In this document: positions 51,153 through 59,536 of the stretch, one piece after another
Layout of the letters: the number at the start of each line of letters is the position of its first letter
How positions within the stretch are numbered: position 1 is the stretch's first letter
Assembly (NCBI GenBank): GCA_003243195.1
Contig: QFQI01000007.1
Location: 62,001-126,000 of the forward strand
Direction of reading: 5' to 3'
From: Sphingomonas taxi
GTDB lineage: Bacteria; Pseudomonadota; Alphaproteobacteria; Sphingomonadales; Sphingomonadaceae
Length of the DNA: 64,000 nucleotides
Position numbers and translations under genes: made by a program
Notes under the pieces: model-generated
The model's input: only the letters and a program-made list of their open reading frames with translations
What the model was told of the DNA's origin: nothing
Databases searched by the model: none

Positions 51153-51941
51153 GTGGCGGCAGAAGGCGGCAAGATCGATCCGATGCACCAGTTCCTGATC
51201 GAGCCCGTGCTCGGTCAGCGCTGGGTGGTGGGCGGCTACGATCTGTCCTTCACCAATTCCGCCTTGTGGATGGTCATCACGCTGGTCGCGCTGTGGCTGT
51301 TCATGCTGGGCGGCATGAAGCGCGAGCTGGTGCCCGGCCGCTGGCAGGCGGCGGTGGAGGGCTTCACCGGCTTCGTGCAGAACATGCTGACGTCCAACGT
51401 CGGGCCGGAGGGCAAGCGCTTCGTCCCCTACGTCTTCTCGCTGTTCATGTTCATCCTGTTCGCCAACGTGCTGGGCCTGATGCCGGTGGGCATCGTCCCG
51501 GGCTGGCATCCGTTCACGATCACCAGCCACCTGACCGTCACCGGCGTGCTGGCGATCATCAGCTTCGGGATCGTGCTGGTCGTCGGCTTCGGCAAGCACG
51601 GCTTCCACTTCTTCAGCCTGTTCGTGCCGCACGGCACTCCGCTGCCGATGATCCCGCTGATCTTCGTCGTCGAGCTGCTGAGCTTCCTGGTGCGCCCGTT
51701 CTCGCTGGGTCTGCGACTGTTCGTCGCGATGACCGCCGGGCACATCCTGCTGAAGGTGCTGGCGGCGTTCGTCATCAACGGCATCAACCTGGGGCCGGGC
51801 TATATCGCGATCGTGTCGCTGCCCAGCTTCGTGCTGATGATCGGCATCACGCTGCTGGAGCTGCTGGTCGCGGCGATCCAGGCATATGTCTTTGCGCTGC
51901 TGACCAGCGTCTATCTGAACGACGCGGTCAACCTGCACTGA
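51153..51941 (+). CDS. atpB: ATP synthase F0 subunit a
   Basis: The stator proton-channel subunit. The 262 residues have five to six helices. The essential Arg is in PFSLGLRLFVAMTAGHILL, and the opening MHQFLIEPVLGQ and the C-terminal LLELLVAAIQAYVFALLTSVY are typical. The GTG start gives VAAEGGKIDPMHQF, the usual alphaproteobacterial N-terminus, and follows atpI by 26 bases. Confidence 0.97.
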   Translation: MAAEGGKIDPMHQFLIEPVLGQRWVVGGYDLSFTNSALWMVITLVALWLFMLGGMKRELVPGRWQAAVEGFTGFVQNMLTSNVGPEGKRFVPYVFSLFMFILFANVLGLMPVGIVPGWHPFTITSHLTVTGVLAIISFGIVLVVGFGKHGFHFFSLFVPHGTPLPMIPLIFVVELLSFLVRPFSLGLRLFVAMTAGHILLKVLAAFVINGINLGPGYIAIVSLPSFVLMIGITLLELLVAAIQAYVFALLTSVYLNDAVNLH

Positions 51942-51984
51942 GTTTCCTTTCCAACCAACGCTATTACTGACGGGAGTTATTATC

Positions 51985-52212
51985 ATGGACGCAAACGCCG
52001 CCAAGCTGCTCGGCGCCGGTCTCGCCGCGATCGGCATGGGCATCGCCGCGCTGGGCGTGGGCAATGTGTTCGCCGCCTTCCTCGAAGGCGCGCTGCGCAA
52101 CCCGGGTGCCGCCGACGGCCAGCAGGGCCGCCTGTTCATCGGTTTCGCGGGTGCGGAGCTGCTGGGCCTGCTCGCCTTCGTGACGATGATCATCCTGGTG
52201 TTCGTCGCGTAA
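51985..52212 (+). CDS. atpE: ATP synthase F0 subunit c
   Basis: The 75-residue hairpin that builds the rotor ring. The first helix is Gly-rich (LLGAGLAAIGMGIAALGVGN), the loop has RNPGAADGQ with the conserved Arg, and the second helix carries the proton-binding Glu58 in FAGAELLGLLAF. GGGAG precedes the ATG. A perfect stem-loop follows the stop. Confidence 0.98.
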   Translation: MDANAAKLLGAGLAAIGMGIAALGVGNVFAAFLEGALRNPGAADGQQGRLFIGFAGAELLGLLAFVTMIILVFVA

Positions 52213-52228
52213 CCACGCCGACGACATG

Positions 52229-52251
52229 GCCCCGCCCGCGTCGGGCGGGGC
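52229..52251 (+). other. Intercistronic stem-loop after atpE
   Basis: GCCCCGCCCG and CGGGCGGGGC form a perfect 10-bp stem with a 3-base loop, 16 bases after the atpE stop and ahead of atpF'. Without a T-tract it is not a classic terminator. It probably protects the atpE mRNA 3' end or causes partial termination, which would raise subunit c output as its 8-15 copies per complex require. Confidence 0.65.
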
Positions 52252-52272
52252 TGACCTAGGAAGCGGATCACC

Positions 52273-52767
52273 ATGCCTCAAATCAGTCAGATCGCCGCCA
52301 CCTACGCCTCGCAGATCTTCTGGCTGCTCATCACCTTCGGCATCCTGTATTTCGGGATCGGCAAGATGATGGTCCCCAGGGTGCAGGGCGTGATGGACCT
52401 GCGCGAATCGAAGATCGCGCAGGATCTCGCCACCGCCGAGGCGGCGCGGGCCGAGGCCGACCGGACCGAGGCGGCGTGGAACGCCGACATGGACGCGGCG
52501 CGGGCCGCCGCGCAGGCGGAAGTCGCCGCGGCGAAGGCGCGCGCGGCGGCCGCGGCGGAAGCGCAACTGCGTTCGGCGGACGCCGACCTGCACGAGCGTG
52601 TCGCGCACCACGACATCGCCATCGGCAATGCCAAGGCGGCGGCGATGGTGAACGTGCAGACGATCGCGGCGGAAGCGGCGCAGGAGCTGGTGCAGCGCCT
52701 GTCCGGGCTCGCCGTTCCTCTCGAGGCCGCCAACGAGGCGGTCCGCAGGCAGCTTCATCATGGCTAA
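52273..52767 (+). CDS. atpF': ATP synthase F0 subunit b'
   Basis: A 164-residue peripheral-stalk subunit: one N-terminal helix (15-33; IFWLLITFGILYFGIGKMM) and a long Ala/Glu-rich coiled coil (40-150). It is the shorter, divergent b' of alphaproteobacteria, paired with the b subunit encoded next, which it overlaps by eight bases. The family symbol varies (atpF', atpG, atpX). Confidence 0.94.
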   Translation: MPQISQIAATYASQIFWLLITFGILYFGIGKMMVPRVQGVMDLRESKIAQDLATAEAARAEADRTEAAWNADMDAARAAAQAEVAAAKARAAAAAEAQLRSADADLHERVAHHDIAIGNAKAAAMVNVQTIAAEAAQELVQRLSGLAVPLEAANEAVRRQLHHG

Positions 52768-53386
52768 TCCGTCCACCGCCCATTCGACCATCGCGCAGGA
52801 TATCGAGGCGCAGCCGCTGGAAGGCCAGGACCTGGCCAACGGCAGCGGCCTGCATGGTGCGACCAGCGCGGGCGACGGCGAATCGCACGCCGCGCCCACC
52901 GCATTGGGGTTCAACGACACCGGCTGGGTCGGGATCGCCGCGCTGGTGGTGCTGATCGGCATGGTCGTGTGGAAGGTGCCGGCCGCGATCGGCGCGATGC
53001 TGGACAAGCGCATCGCCGAGATCCGCCATCAGCTCGACGAGGCGACGACGCTCCGCAAGGAAGCCGAGGCGCTGCGCGACGAATATGCCGCGCGCGCGCG
53101 CGGTGCCGAGGCGGATGCCGCCAAGATGCGCGACAATGCGCATCACGAGGCGGCGGAGATCGTCGCCCGGGCGAAGGCCGATACCGAGGCGCTGATGGAG
53201 CGTCGCGCGCGGATGGCCGAGGACAAGATCGCCGCCGCCGAGCGCGCCGCGATCGCCGAGGTCCGCGCCCGCACGGCGCAGGCGGCGGCCACCGCCGCGG
53301 CCGCGCTGATCGCGGAACGGCACGGCGTCGATGCCGATCGCGCGCTGGTGGACCGCGCGATCGCGGGGGTCGGTCGCCTGAACTGA
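52760..53386 (+). CDS. atpF: ATP synthase F0 subunit b
   Basis: A 208-residue peripheral-stalk subunit with a hydrophilic N-terminal extension of about 50 residues, a membrane helix (about 55-75; VGIAALVVLIGMVVWKVP) and a charged coiled coil. Together with b' it holds the F1 head still. Last gene of the F0 operon. Confidence 0.94.
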   Translation: MANPSTAHSTIAQDIEAQPLEGQDLANGSGLHGATSAGDGESHAAPTALGFNDTGWVGIAALVVLIGMVVWKVPAAIGAMLDKRIAEIRHQLDEATTLRKEAEALRDEYAARARGAEADAAKMRDNAHHEAAEIVARAKADTEALMERRARMAEDKIAAAERAAIAEVRARTAQAAATAAAALIAERHGVDADRALVDRAIAGVGRLN

Positions 53387-53413
53387 TCGCCCGGCCGGGC
53401 GCGCTGCGGGGCA

Positions 53414-53459
53414 GGGCGCCCCGTGGGCAGGGCGTCGCGGGTCCGGCTCCGGGGCGCCC
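53414..53459. terminator. GC-rich inverted repeat after atpF
   Basis: GGGCGCCCC and GGGGCGCCC form 9-bp arms with a 28-base spacer that is itself GC-rich. No T-tract follows. It may slow transcription after the F0 operon. The rest of this 226-base gap shows only the AAGGAAG ribosome binding site of the next gene. Confidence 0.3.
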
Positions 53460-53612
53460 GGCCCCGTCCGCGATGGCGGGGCGGCAGGCCGGAAGGCGCC
53501 GCGCGGCCGACCTTCCATCCGGCATCGTGCCGCGTCACCTTCTCCATCGACCCTCTTGATCCGGCGGTCGGCATCGTGCTTCCCGCTGCCCGCCAGCAAG
53601 GAAGCCTCGCCG

Positions 53613-55442
53613 ATGCGCCCGTTACCTCTCGCCGCCCTGCTGCTCGCCAGCGCGACCGTCGCTGCGCCGGCCACCGCGCGGACCGTGGCGACGCCGCCGG
53701 CCACCACGTCCACCGCCGCCGGAACGAAGCTGCGCGCGCTGTTCGCCGCCAGCGACGAGGCGAGCCTGCGCCGCAATCCGATACAGGCGCTGTTCCGCGG
53801 CGACCTGCGGTACGCCGACCAGCTCGGCGATCCCTTTTCCGATGCCTATATCGCCGCCGAGCGCGCCGCCGCGCAGCATGATCTGGCCGCGCTGGCGACG
53901 ATCGACCGTGCGCGGCTGTCGCGCGTCGACCGCGTCGCCTATGACGTGTTCCGGCAACAGACGCTGCTGAACCTGCGCGGGCTGGCGCCCGATCTGGTCG
54001 CGCTGACGATCGTGCGGCCGATGGATCATTTCTTCGGGTTGCAGACCTTCTACCCCGAACTCGCGTCGGGACAGGGCGCCGCGCCGTTCAACACCGTCGC
54101 GGATTACGAGAACAACCTGAAGCGCAATGCGCAATATGCCGCGCTGCTCGATCAGGCGATCGCGCGGTTCCGGCAAGGGATGACGTCCGGCATCGTCCAG
54201 CCCCGGCTGGTGGTGCGCAACATGATCGGCCAGCTCGACAACCTGCTGGCCGGCGGCACCGAGCAATCGCCGCTGTACGGGCCGGTGAAGGCGTTTCCGG
54301 CCGCCGTGCCGGAGGGCCAGCGCGCGCGGCTGCGCGCCGCCTATGCGCGCCAGATCGCCGAGGTGCTGAACCCCGCACAGCGCCGGCTGCGCGATTTCCT
54401 GCAGACCGAGTATCTGCCCGCCGCGCGCGACAGCATCGGGCTGTCGGCGATGCCGGGCGGCGCGAAGCTGTACGATTACCTGATCGAATCCAACACCACG
54501 CTGCCGCTGAAGGCCGATGCGGTCCACGACCTGGGGCTGAAGGAGGTCGCGCGGATCACGCGGGCGATGGAGGAGCAGAAGGCGAAGGTCGGCTTCAAGG
54601 GGACGCTCGCCGACTTCTTCACCTTCCTGCGCACCGACAAGCGTTTCCAGCCCGCCTCCGCGATCCAGTTGCGCGAGGGATATGAGGCGATCGGGCGGCG
54701 CGTCGAGGCGCGGGTGCACGAACAATTCTCGCTGATCCCGAAGACCCCGCTGGAGATCCGCCCGGTTCCGGCGTTCAAGGAGAAGACCGACGCGGGCGGC
54801 TCCTATCAGTCGGGCACGCCGGACGGATCGCGGCCGGGCGTGTTCTACTACAACACCTACGACCTGCCGATCCGCTACATGTGGGAGATGGAGACGCTGT
54901 ACCTGCACGAAGCGGTGCCGGGGCATCATTTCCAGATCAGCCTGGCGCAGGAGGACCAGTCGCTGCCGGCGTTCATGCGCTTTGGCGGGAACACCGCCTA
55001 TGTCGAGGGCTGGGCGCTGTATGCCGAGACGCTGTGGCCCGAACTGGGGATGGAGGGCGACCCGTACCAGCGGATGGGCGGGCTGAACGACGAGATGCTG
55101 CGCGCGATGCGGCTGGTGGTCGATACCGGCATCCACGCCAAGGGATGGAGCCGCGACCAGGCGATCGACTATATGCTCGCCCACTCGCCGATGCCGCGCA
55201 CCGACGCGACCGCCGAGGTCGAGCGCTATATCGCGATCCCCGGGCAGGCGCTGGCGTACAAGATCGGGCAATTGACGATCTCGCGGCTGAAGGCGGATGC
55301 GCGCGCGAAGCTGGGCGCGCGCTTCGATCCGCGCGCCTTCCATGCGGCGGTGCTGGATACCGGCGCGCTGCCGATGTCGGTGCTGGAGGAGAAGATCGCC
55401 GCATGGGTGAAGCGCGGGGGCGGCAGCGCGCCCGATCGCTGA
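53613..55442 (+). CDS. DUF885 family secreted protein, probable zinc peptidase
   Basis: A 609-residue exported protein with a signal peptide (1-23, ending TVAAPATA). The DUF885 core includes RPMDHFFGLQTFYP, the zinc-site-like LHEAVPGHHFQ (residues about 430-440) and NTAYVEGWALYAETLW, with the downstream Glu, a gluzincin-like arrangement. Sphingomonads carry many DUF885 paralogues; peptidase activity is likely but unproven, and no substrate can be named. The ATG follows AAGGAAG by eight bases. It is not obviously tied to neighbouring genes. Confidence 0.9.
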   Translation: MRPLPLAALLLASATVAAPATARTVATPPATTSTAAGTKLRALFAASDEASLRRNPIQALFRGDLRYADQLGDPFSDAYIAAERAAAQHDLAALATIDRARLSRVDRVAYDVFRQQTLLNLRGLAPDLVALTIVRPMDHFFGLQTFYPELASGQGAAPFNTVADYENNLKRNAQYAALLDQAIARFRQGMTSGIVQPRLVVRNMIGQLDNLLAGGTEQSPLYGPVKAFPAAVPEGQRARLRAAYARQIAEVLNPAQRRLRDFLQTEYLPAARDSIGLSAMPGGAKLYDYLIESNTTLPLKADAVHDLGLKEVARITRAMEEQKAKVGFKGTLADFFTFLRTDKRFQPASAIQLREGYEAIGRRVEARVHEQFSLIPKTPLEIRPVPAFKEKTDAGGSYQSGTPDGSRPGVFYYNTYDLPIRYMWEMETLYLHEAVPGHHFQISLAQEDQSLPAFMRFGGNTAYVEGWALYAETLWPELGMEGDPYQRMGGLNDEMLRAMRLVVDTGIHAKGWSRDQAIDYMLAHSPMPRTDATAEVERYIAIPGQALAYKIGQLTISRLKADARAKLGARFDPRAFHAAVLDTGALPMSVLEEKIAAWVKRGGGSAPDR

Positions 55443-55507
55443 CGACGGTCGCGGCGGCGCCACGGCGGGGGTGGCGGCTGGCGGCGGTACTTCCTAGATC
55501 GCGGGGG

Positions 55508-57427
55508 ATGACAGGCAGCTACGGCCCCCCCGACCGGTTCAACGAGGAAAAGGCCACCTACGCGATCCGCGGGGCGGATGCGCCCGATCTGCACGGCGGG
55601 GTCGCGGCGATCCGCAACGTGTTGCAGACCCTGCCGCTGAAGCCCGGCGTCTACCGCATGCACGACGCCAAGGGGGACGTGCTGTACGTCGGCAAGGCGC
55701 GCGCGCTGAAGAACCGCGTCGCCAATTACGTGCAGGTCGAACGCCTGTCGAAGCGGCTCCAGCGGATGGTGGCGCAGACGCGGTCGATGACGATCGTCAC
55801 GACCAACAACGAGGCGGAGGCGCTGCTGCTGGAGGCGCAGCTCATCAAGCGCTATCGCCCGGCGTACAACGTGCTGCTGCGCGACGACAAGAGCTTCCCG
55901 TTCATCCTGCTGCGCGCCGACCACGACTTTCCGCGGATCCAGAAGCATCGCGGCGCGCGGCGCGCCAAGGGCGATTACTACGGCCCGTTCGCGAGCGCCG
56001 GGAGCGTCAACAACACGCTGAACGCGTTGCAGAAGCTGTTCCTGCTGCGCAGTTGCACCGACGGCTTCTTCAAGACGCGCGACCGGCCGTGCCTGCTGTA
56101 CCAGATCAAGCGCTGCTCCGCGCCGTGCGTCGGGCGGATCGACGCGGCGGGCTATGCCGAGCTGGTCGCCGATTCGAAGAAGTTCCTCGCCGGCAAGGCG
56201 ACCGACGTGCAGGCCAAGCTGGGCGCGCAGATGGAGGCGGCCGCCGCCGCCATGGACTTCGAGCTGGCCGCGATCCTGCGCGACCGGCTGAAGGCGCTGA
56301 CCTTCATCCAGGGCACGCAGTTCATCAATGCGGAAGGGGTGGGCGATGCCGACATCTTCGCGCTGGCGTGCCACGAGGGGCTGATCGGGATCGAGGCGTT
56401 CTTTATCCGTGGCGGGCAGAATTGGGGGCACCGCAGCTTCTTCCCCGCGCACACCGCCGACGTGCCCGAGGACGAGGTGCTGACGCAGTTCATGATGCAA
56501 TTCTATGAGGAGGTGCCGCCGGCGCGGACGATCCTGATCGACCGCGAGCTGCCCGATGCGGATGTGCTGGTGCAGGCGCTGTCGGAGCAGGCCGGGCGCA
56601 AGGTGGAGCTGACGGTGCCGCAACGCGGGGTGCGGCGGCGGTTGCTCGACCAGGCGACGCGCAACGCCCGCGAGGCGCTGGAGCGGCGGCTGGCGGAGAG
56701 CACCACGCAGGCGCGACTGCACCGTGAGCTGGCCGAGCTGTTCGAGCTGGGCGAGCCGCCCGACCGGATCGAGGTCTACGACAACAGCCACATCCAGGGG
56801 ACGAATGCGCTGGGCGCGATGGTGGTCGCGGGGCCGGAGGGGTTCCGCAAGGGCCAGTATCGCAAGTTCAACATCCGGCAGGCGGCGACCGACGACGATT
56901 ATGCGATGATGCGCGAGGTGCTGACGCGGCGCTTTTCCCGCGCGCTGGAGGAAGACCCGGACCGCGACGGCGCGACGTGGCCCGATCTGGTGCTGCTGGA
57001 CGGCGGGCGCGGGCAGTTGAACGCGGCCAAGGCGGTGCTGGAGGATCTGGGCATCGAGGACGTGTGCCTGGTCGGCGTCGCCAAGGGGCCGCACCACGGG
57101 CGCGAGGGCCGCGAGGTGTTCCACCTGATGGACGGGCGCGAGCTGACGCTGCCGGTCAATGCGCCGCTGCTGTTCTACCTCCAGCGGCTGCGGGACGAGG
57201 TGCACCGTTTCGCGATCGGCGCGCACCGGGCGAAGCGCGCGAAGGCGATCGGGGCGAGCCCGCTGGACGAGGTGCCGGGGATCGGCCCGGCGCGCAAGAA
57301 GGCGCTGCTGATGCATTTCGGCACCGGGCGCGCGGTGCGCAATGCCAGCCTCGAGGATCTGCGCAAGGCGCCGGGGGTGAGCGCGGCGGTGGCGCAGCAG
57401 GTGTATGATTTCTATCATGCGCGGTGA
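55508..57427 (+). CDS. uvrC: Excinuclease ABC subunit C
   Basis: Makes both incisions around DNA damage in nucleotide excision repair. The 639 residues comprise the GIY-YIG domain (about 45-125; PGVYRMHDAKGDVLYVGKAR), a Cys-rich region (DRPCLLYQIKRCSAPC), and a UvrB-binding UVR motif near residue 235-265. The RNase H-like endonuclease domain (RIEVYDNSHIQGTNALGAMV; LVLLDGGRGQLNAA) and C-terminal helix-hairpin-helix repeats (VPGIGPARKKALL) follow. The ATG was chosen to give a standard N-terminus; the open frame upstream is antisense-like extension within DUF885. Confidence 0.97.
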   Translation: MTGSYGPPDRFNEEKATYAIRGADAPDLHGGVAAIRNVLQTLPLKPGVYRMHDAKGDVLYVGKARALKNRVANYVQVERLSKRLQRMVAQTRSMTIVTTNNEAEALLLEAQLIKRYRPAYNVLLRDDKSFPFILLRADHDFPRIQKHRGARRAKGDYYGPFASAGSVNNTLNALQKLFLLRSCTDGFFKTRDRPCLLYQIKRCSAPCVGRIDAAGYAELVADSKKFLAGKATDVQAKLGAQMEAAAAAMDFELAAILRDRLKALTFIQGTQFINAEGVGDADIFALACHEGLIGIEAFFIRGGQNWGHRSFFPAHTADVPEDEVLTQFMMQFYEEVPPARTILIDRELPDADVLVQALSEQAGRKVELTVPQRGVRRRLLDQATRNAREALERRLAESTTQARLHRELAELFELGEPPDRIEVYDNSHIQGTNALGAMVVAGPEGFRKGQYRKFNIRQAATDDDYAMMREVLTRRFSRALEEDPDRDGATWPDLVLLDGGRGQLNAAKAVLEDLGIEDVCLVGVAKGPHHGREGREVFHLMDGRELTLPVNAPLLFYLQRLRDEVHRFAIGAHRAKRAKAIGASPLDEVPGIGPARKKALLMHFGTGRAVRNASLEDLRKAPGVSAAVAQQVYDFYHAR

Positions 57428-57494
57428 GGGAGACCGCGCAGGCGGTTACTCCAGACCTCTGACGGTTGCGTTTCCATCGACAGGCCCGCGCGGC

Positions 57495-57516
57495 TGGATT
57501 TCCGCCTTCGCGGGAA
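57495..57516. repeat. Half-site of a REP-like repeat
   Basis: GGATTTCCGCCTTCGCGGGAA is one arm of the widespread extragenic repeat seen in full upstream of the GT2 gene (59400-59486). It lies in the 115-base uvrC-recO gap. Confidence 0.5.
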
Positions 57517-57542
57517 CGGCATCGGGCGGGTAGGGGGGGCAT

Positions 57543-58274
57543 ATGCACCTGACCGCCGACGCGATCCTGCTGTCCGTGCGCGCGCATGGCGAGCATGGCG
57601 CGGTGGCGCGGGCGTTGACGCGCGATGACGGGGTGCGGCCGGGCTATGTGCGGGGTGGCCATGCGCGGCGGCTGCGGCCGGTGCTGCAGGCCGGCAACAT
57701 GGTGCGCGGCGCGTGGCGCGCGCGCAGCGACGAGCATCTGGCGGCGCTGAGCGTCGAACTGCTCCATAGCCGCGCGCCGCTTTATGCCGAGCCGCTGCCG
57801 GCGGCGGCGATCGAATGGCTGTGCGCGCTGACCGCCGCCGCGCTGCCGGAGGCGCAGCCGTATCCGCGCCTGTACGACGTGCTGGGCGCAACGCTGGAGG
57901 CAGTGGAGGCGGCGCCGGCGGCGCGCGGCTGGGCGGGGAGCCTGGCGCGTTACGAACTGCTGCTGCTCGCCGAACTGGGTTTCGGGCTGGACCTGTCGGC
58001 GTGCGTCGCCAGCGGCACGGGCGACGATCTCGCCTTCGTCAGCCCGCGAAGCGGCGCGGCGGTGAGTCGCGCGGCGGCGGCGGGCTATGAGGCGCGGCTG
58101 TTCGCGCTGCCGCCGTTCCTGATCGACGGCGGCGCGGCGGCATGGCCCGACGTGTTCGATGCGCTGGCGATCACCGGCCATTTCCTGGCGCGCGACGTGC
58201 TGGTCGATCGCCGCCGCGACACGCTGGCGGCGCGCGAGCGGCTGGTGGAGCGGATGAAGAGGGCGGTTGCGTGA
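57543..58274 (+). CDS. recO: DNA repair protein RecO
   Basis: Part of the RecFOR pathway, loading RecA on SSB-coated single-stranded DNA. The 243 residues have the OB-fold N-terminus (ADAILLSVRAHGEHGAVARA, then TRDDGVRPGYVRGGHARRLR and LQAGNMVRGAWRAR) and the helical C-terminal domain (RYELLLLAELGFGLDLSACV). A GTGA overlap with a possible upstream leuB start suggests coupling to leuB. Confidence 0.95.
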   Translation: MHLTADAILLSVRAHGEHGAVARALTRDDGVRPGYVRGGHARRLRPVLQAGNMVRGAWRARSDEHLAALSVELLHSRAPLYAEPLPAAAIEWLCALTAAALPEAQPYPRLYDVLGATLEAVEAAPAARGWAGSLARYELLLLAELGFGLDLSACVASGTGDDLAFVSPRSGAAVSRAAAAGYEARLFALPPFLIDGGAAAWPDVFDALAITGHFLARDVLVDRRRDTLAARERLVERMKRAVA

Positions 58275-58303
58275 GCGGCGCGCCCGCGCCATGCGGTGCG
58301 GCC

Positions 58304-59356
58304 ATGACACATGGCAAGCTCATCGCGATTCTGCCCGGCGACGGGATCGGCCCCGAAGTGACGCAGGAGGCGCGCCGCGTGCTCGACGCGCTCGACCTGG
58401 GGCTGGCGTTCGAGGAAGCGCCGGTCGGCGGGGCGGGCTACCGGGCGAGCGGGCATCCGCTGCCCGACGCGACGCTGGCGCTGGCGAAGCGCGCCGACGC
58501 CGTGCTGTTCGGCGCGGTCGGCGATCCCGAGTTCGACGGACTGGAACGCGCGTTGCGCCCGGAGCAGGCGATCCTGGGGTTGCGCAAGCATCTGCAGACC
58601 TTCGCCAACCTGCGCCCGGCGAAGTTGTTCGCCGGGCTGGAGGATGCCTCCACGCTGAAGCCGGAGGTGGCGCGCGCGATCGACCTGGTGATCGTGCGCG
58701 AGCTGAACGGCGACGTCTATTTCGGTGCCAAGGGGCGGCGGACCACCGACGCGGGGTTGCGCGAAGGGCACGACCTGATGCGCTATGACGAGGCCGAGGT
58801 GCGGCGCATCGCGCATGTCGGGTTCCAGACCGCGGCGAAGCGGCGCGGCCATCTGTGTTCGGTCGACAAGGCCAATGTGCTGGAAACGTCGCAATTGTGG
58901 CGCGACGTGGTGATCGAGGTCGCCGCCGACTACCCGCAGGTCGTGCTGACGCACATGTATGTCGACAATGCCGCGATGCAGCTGGTCCGCAATCCCGGCG
59001 CGTTCGACACGATCGTGACCGGCAATCTGTTCGGCGACATCCTGTCGGATCAGGCGAGCATGTGCGTGGGGTCGATCGGGATGCTGCCGTCCGCGTCGCT
59101 GGATGCGGCGGGCAAGGGATTGTACGAGCCGATCCACGGCTCCGCGCCCGATATCGCCGGGCAGGGCAAGGCCAATCCGTGCGCGGCGATCCTGTCGGCG
59201 GCGATGATGCTGCGCCACTCGCTGAACGCCGGCGCGGCCGCCGACCGGATCGAGGCGGCGGTGGCGGCGGCGCTGGCGACCGGGGCGCGGACCCCGGACA
59301 TGGGGGGCGCCGCCTCGACGCGCGCGATGGGCGATGCGGTGCTGGCGGCGCTGTAA
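58304..59356 (+). CDS. leuB: 3-isopropylmalate dehydrogenase
   Basis: Oxidises and decarboxylates 3-isopropylmalate with NAD+ in leucine synthesis. The 350 residues match LeuB: IAILPGDGIGPEVTQEARRV, AVLFGAVGDPEFDGLERALR, LRKHLQTFANLRPAKLF with substrate-binding Arg, VDKANVLETSQLW, VDNAAMQLVRNPGAFD with metal-binding Asp, and YEPIHGSAPDIAGQGKANP. The listed ATG fits the family; a GTG at 58271 that overlaps the recO stop is also possible. Confidence 0.97.
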   Translation: MTHGKLIAILPGDGIGPEVTQEARRVLDALDLGLAFEEAPVGGAGYRASGHPLPDATLALAKRADAVLFGAVGDPEFDGLERALRPEQAILGLRKHLQTFANLRPAKLFAGLEDASTLKPEVARAIDLVIVRELNGDVYFGAKGRRTTDAGLREGHDLMRYDEAEVRRIAHVGFQTAAKRRGHLCSVDKANVLETSQLWRDVVIEVAADYPQVVLTHMYVDNAAMQLVRNPGAFDTIVTGNLFGDILSDQASMCVGSIGMLPSASLDAAGKGLYEPIHGSAPDIAGQGKANPCAAILSAAMMLRHSLNAGAAADRIEAAVAAALATGARTPDMGGAASTRAMGDAVLAAL

Positions 59357-59399
59357 TCCCGACGGCGAGGAGGCGGGAGTCTTGCCCCACGCGATCGTC

Positions 59400-59486
59400 A
59401 CCCCGGCGCAGGCCGGGGTCCACCGTTCCACGGGATGCGCGGCGTCGACACCTGTGGCACCGTGGATCCGGGCCTGCGCCGGGAGG
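59400..59486. repeat. REP-like palindromic repeat
   Basis: The left arm (59400-59423, ACCCCGGCGCAGGCCGGGGT core) and right arm (59461-59486, GGATCCGGGCCTGCGCCGGG core) are inverted copies with small differences, separated by about 37 bases. This is the familiar CCGGCGNAGGCCGG-type extragenic palindrome of alphaproteobacteria. A half-site lies at 57495-57516. Confidence 0.7.
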
Positions 59487-59536
59487 ACGGGGGCGGAACG
59501 CCTCCGCGCTTGCCGCATCCCGCCCGGAGGGTCGTG

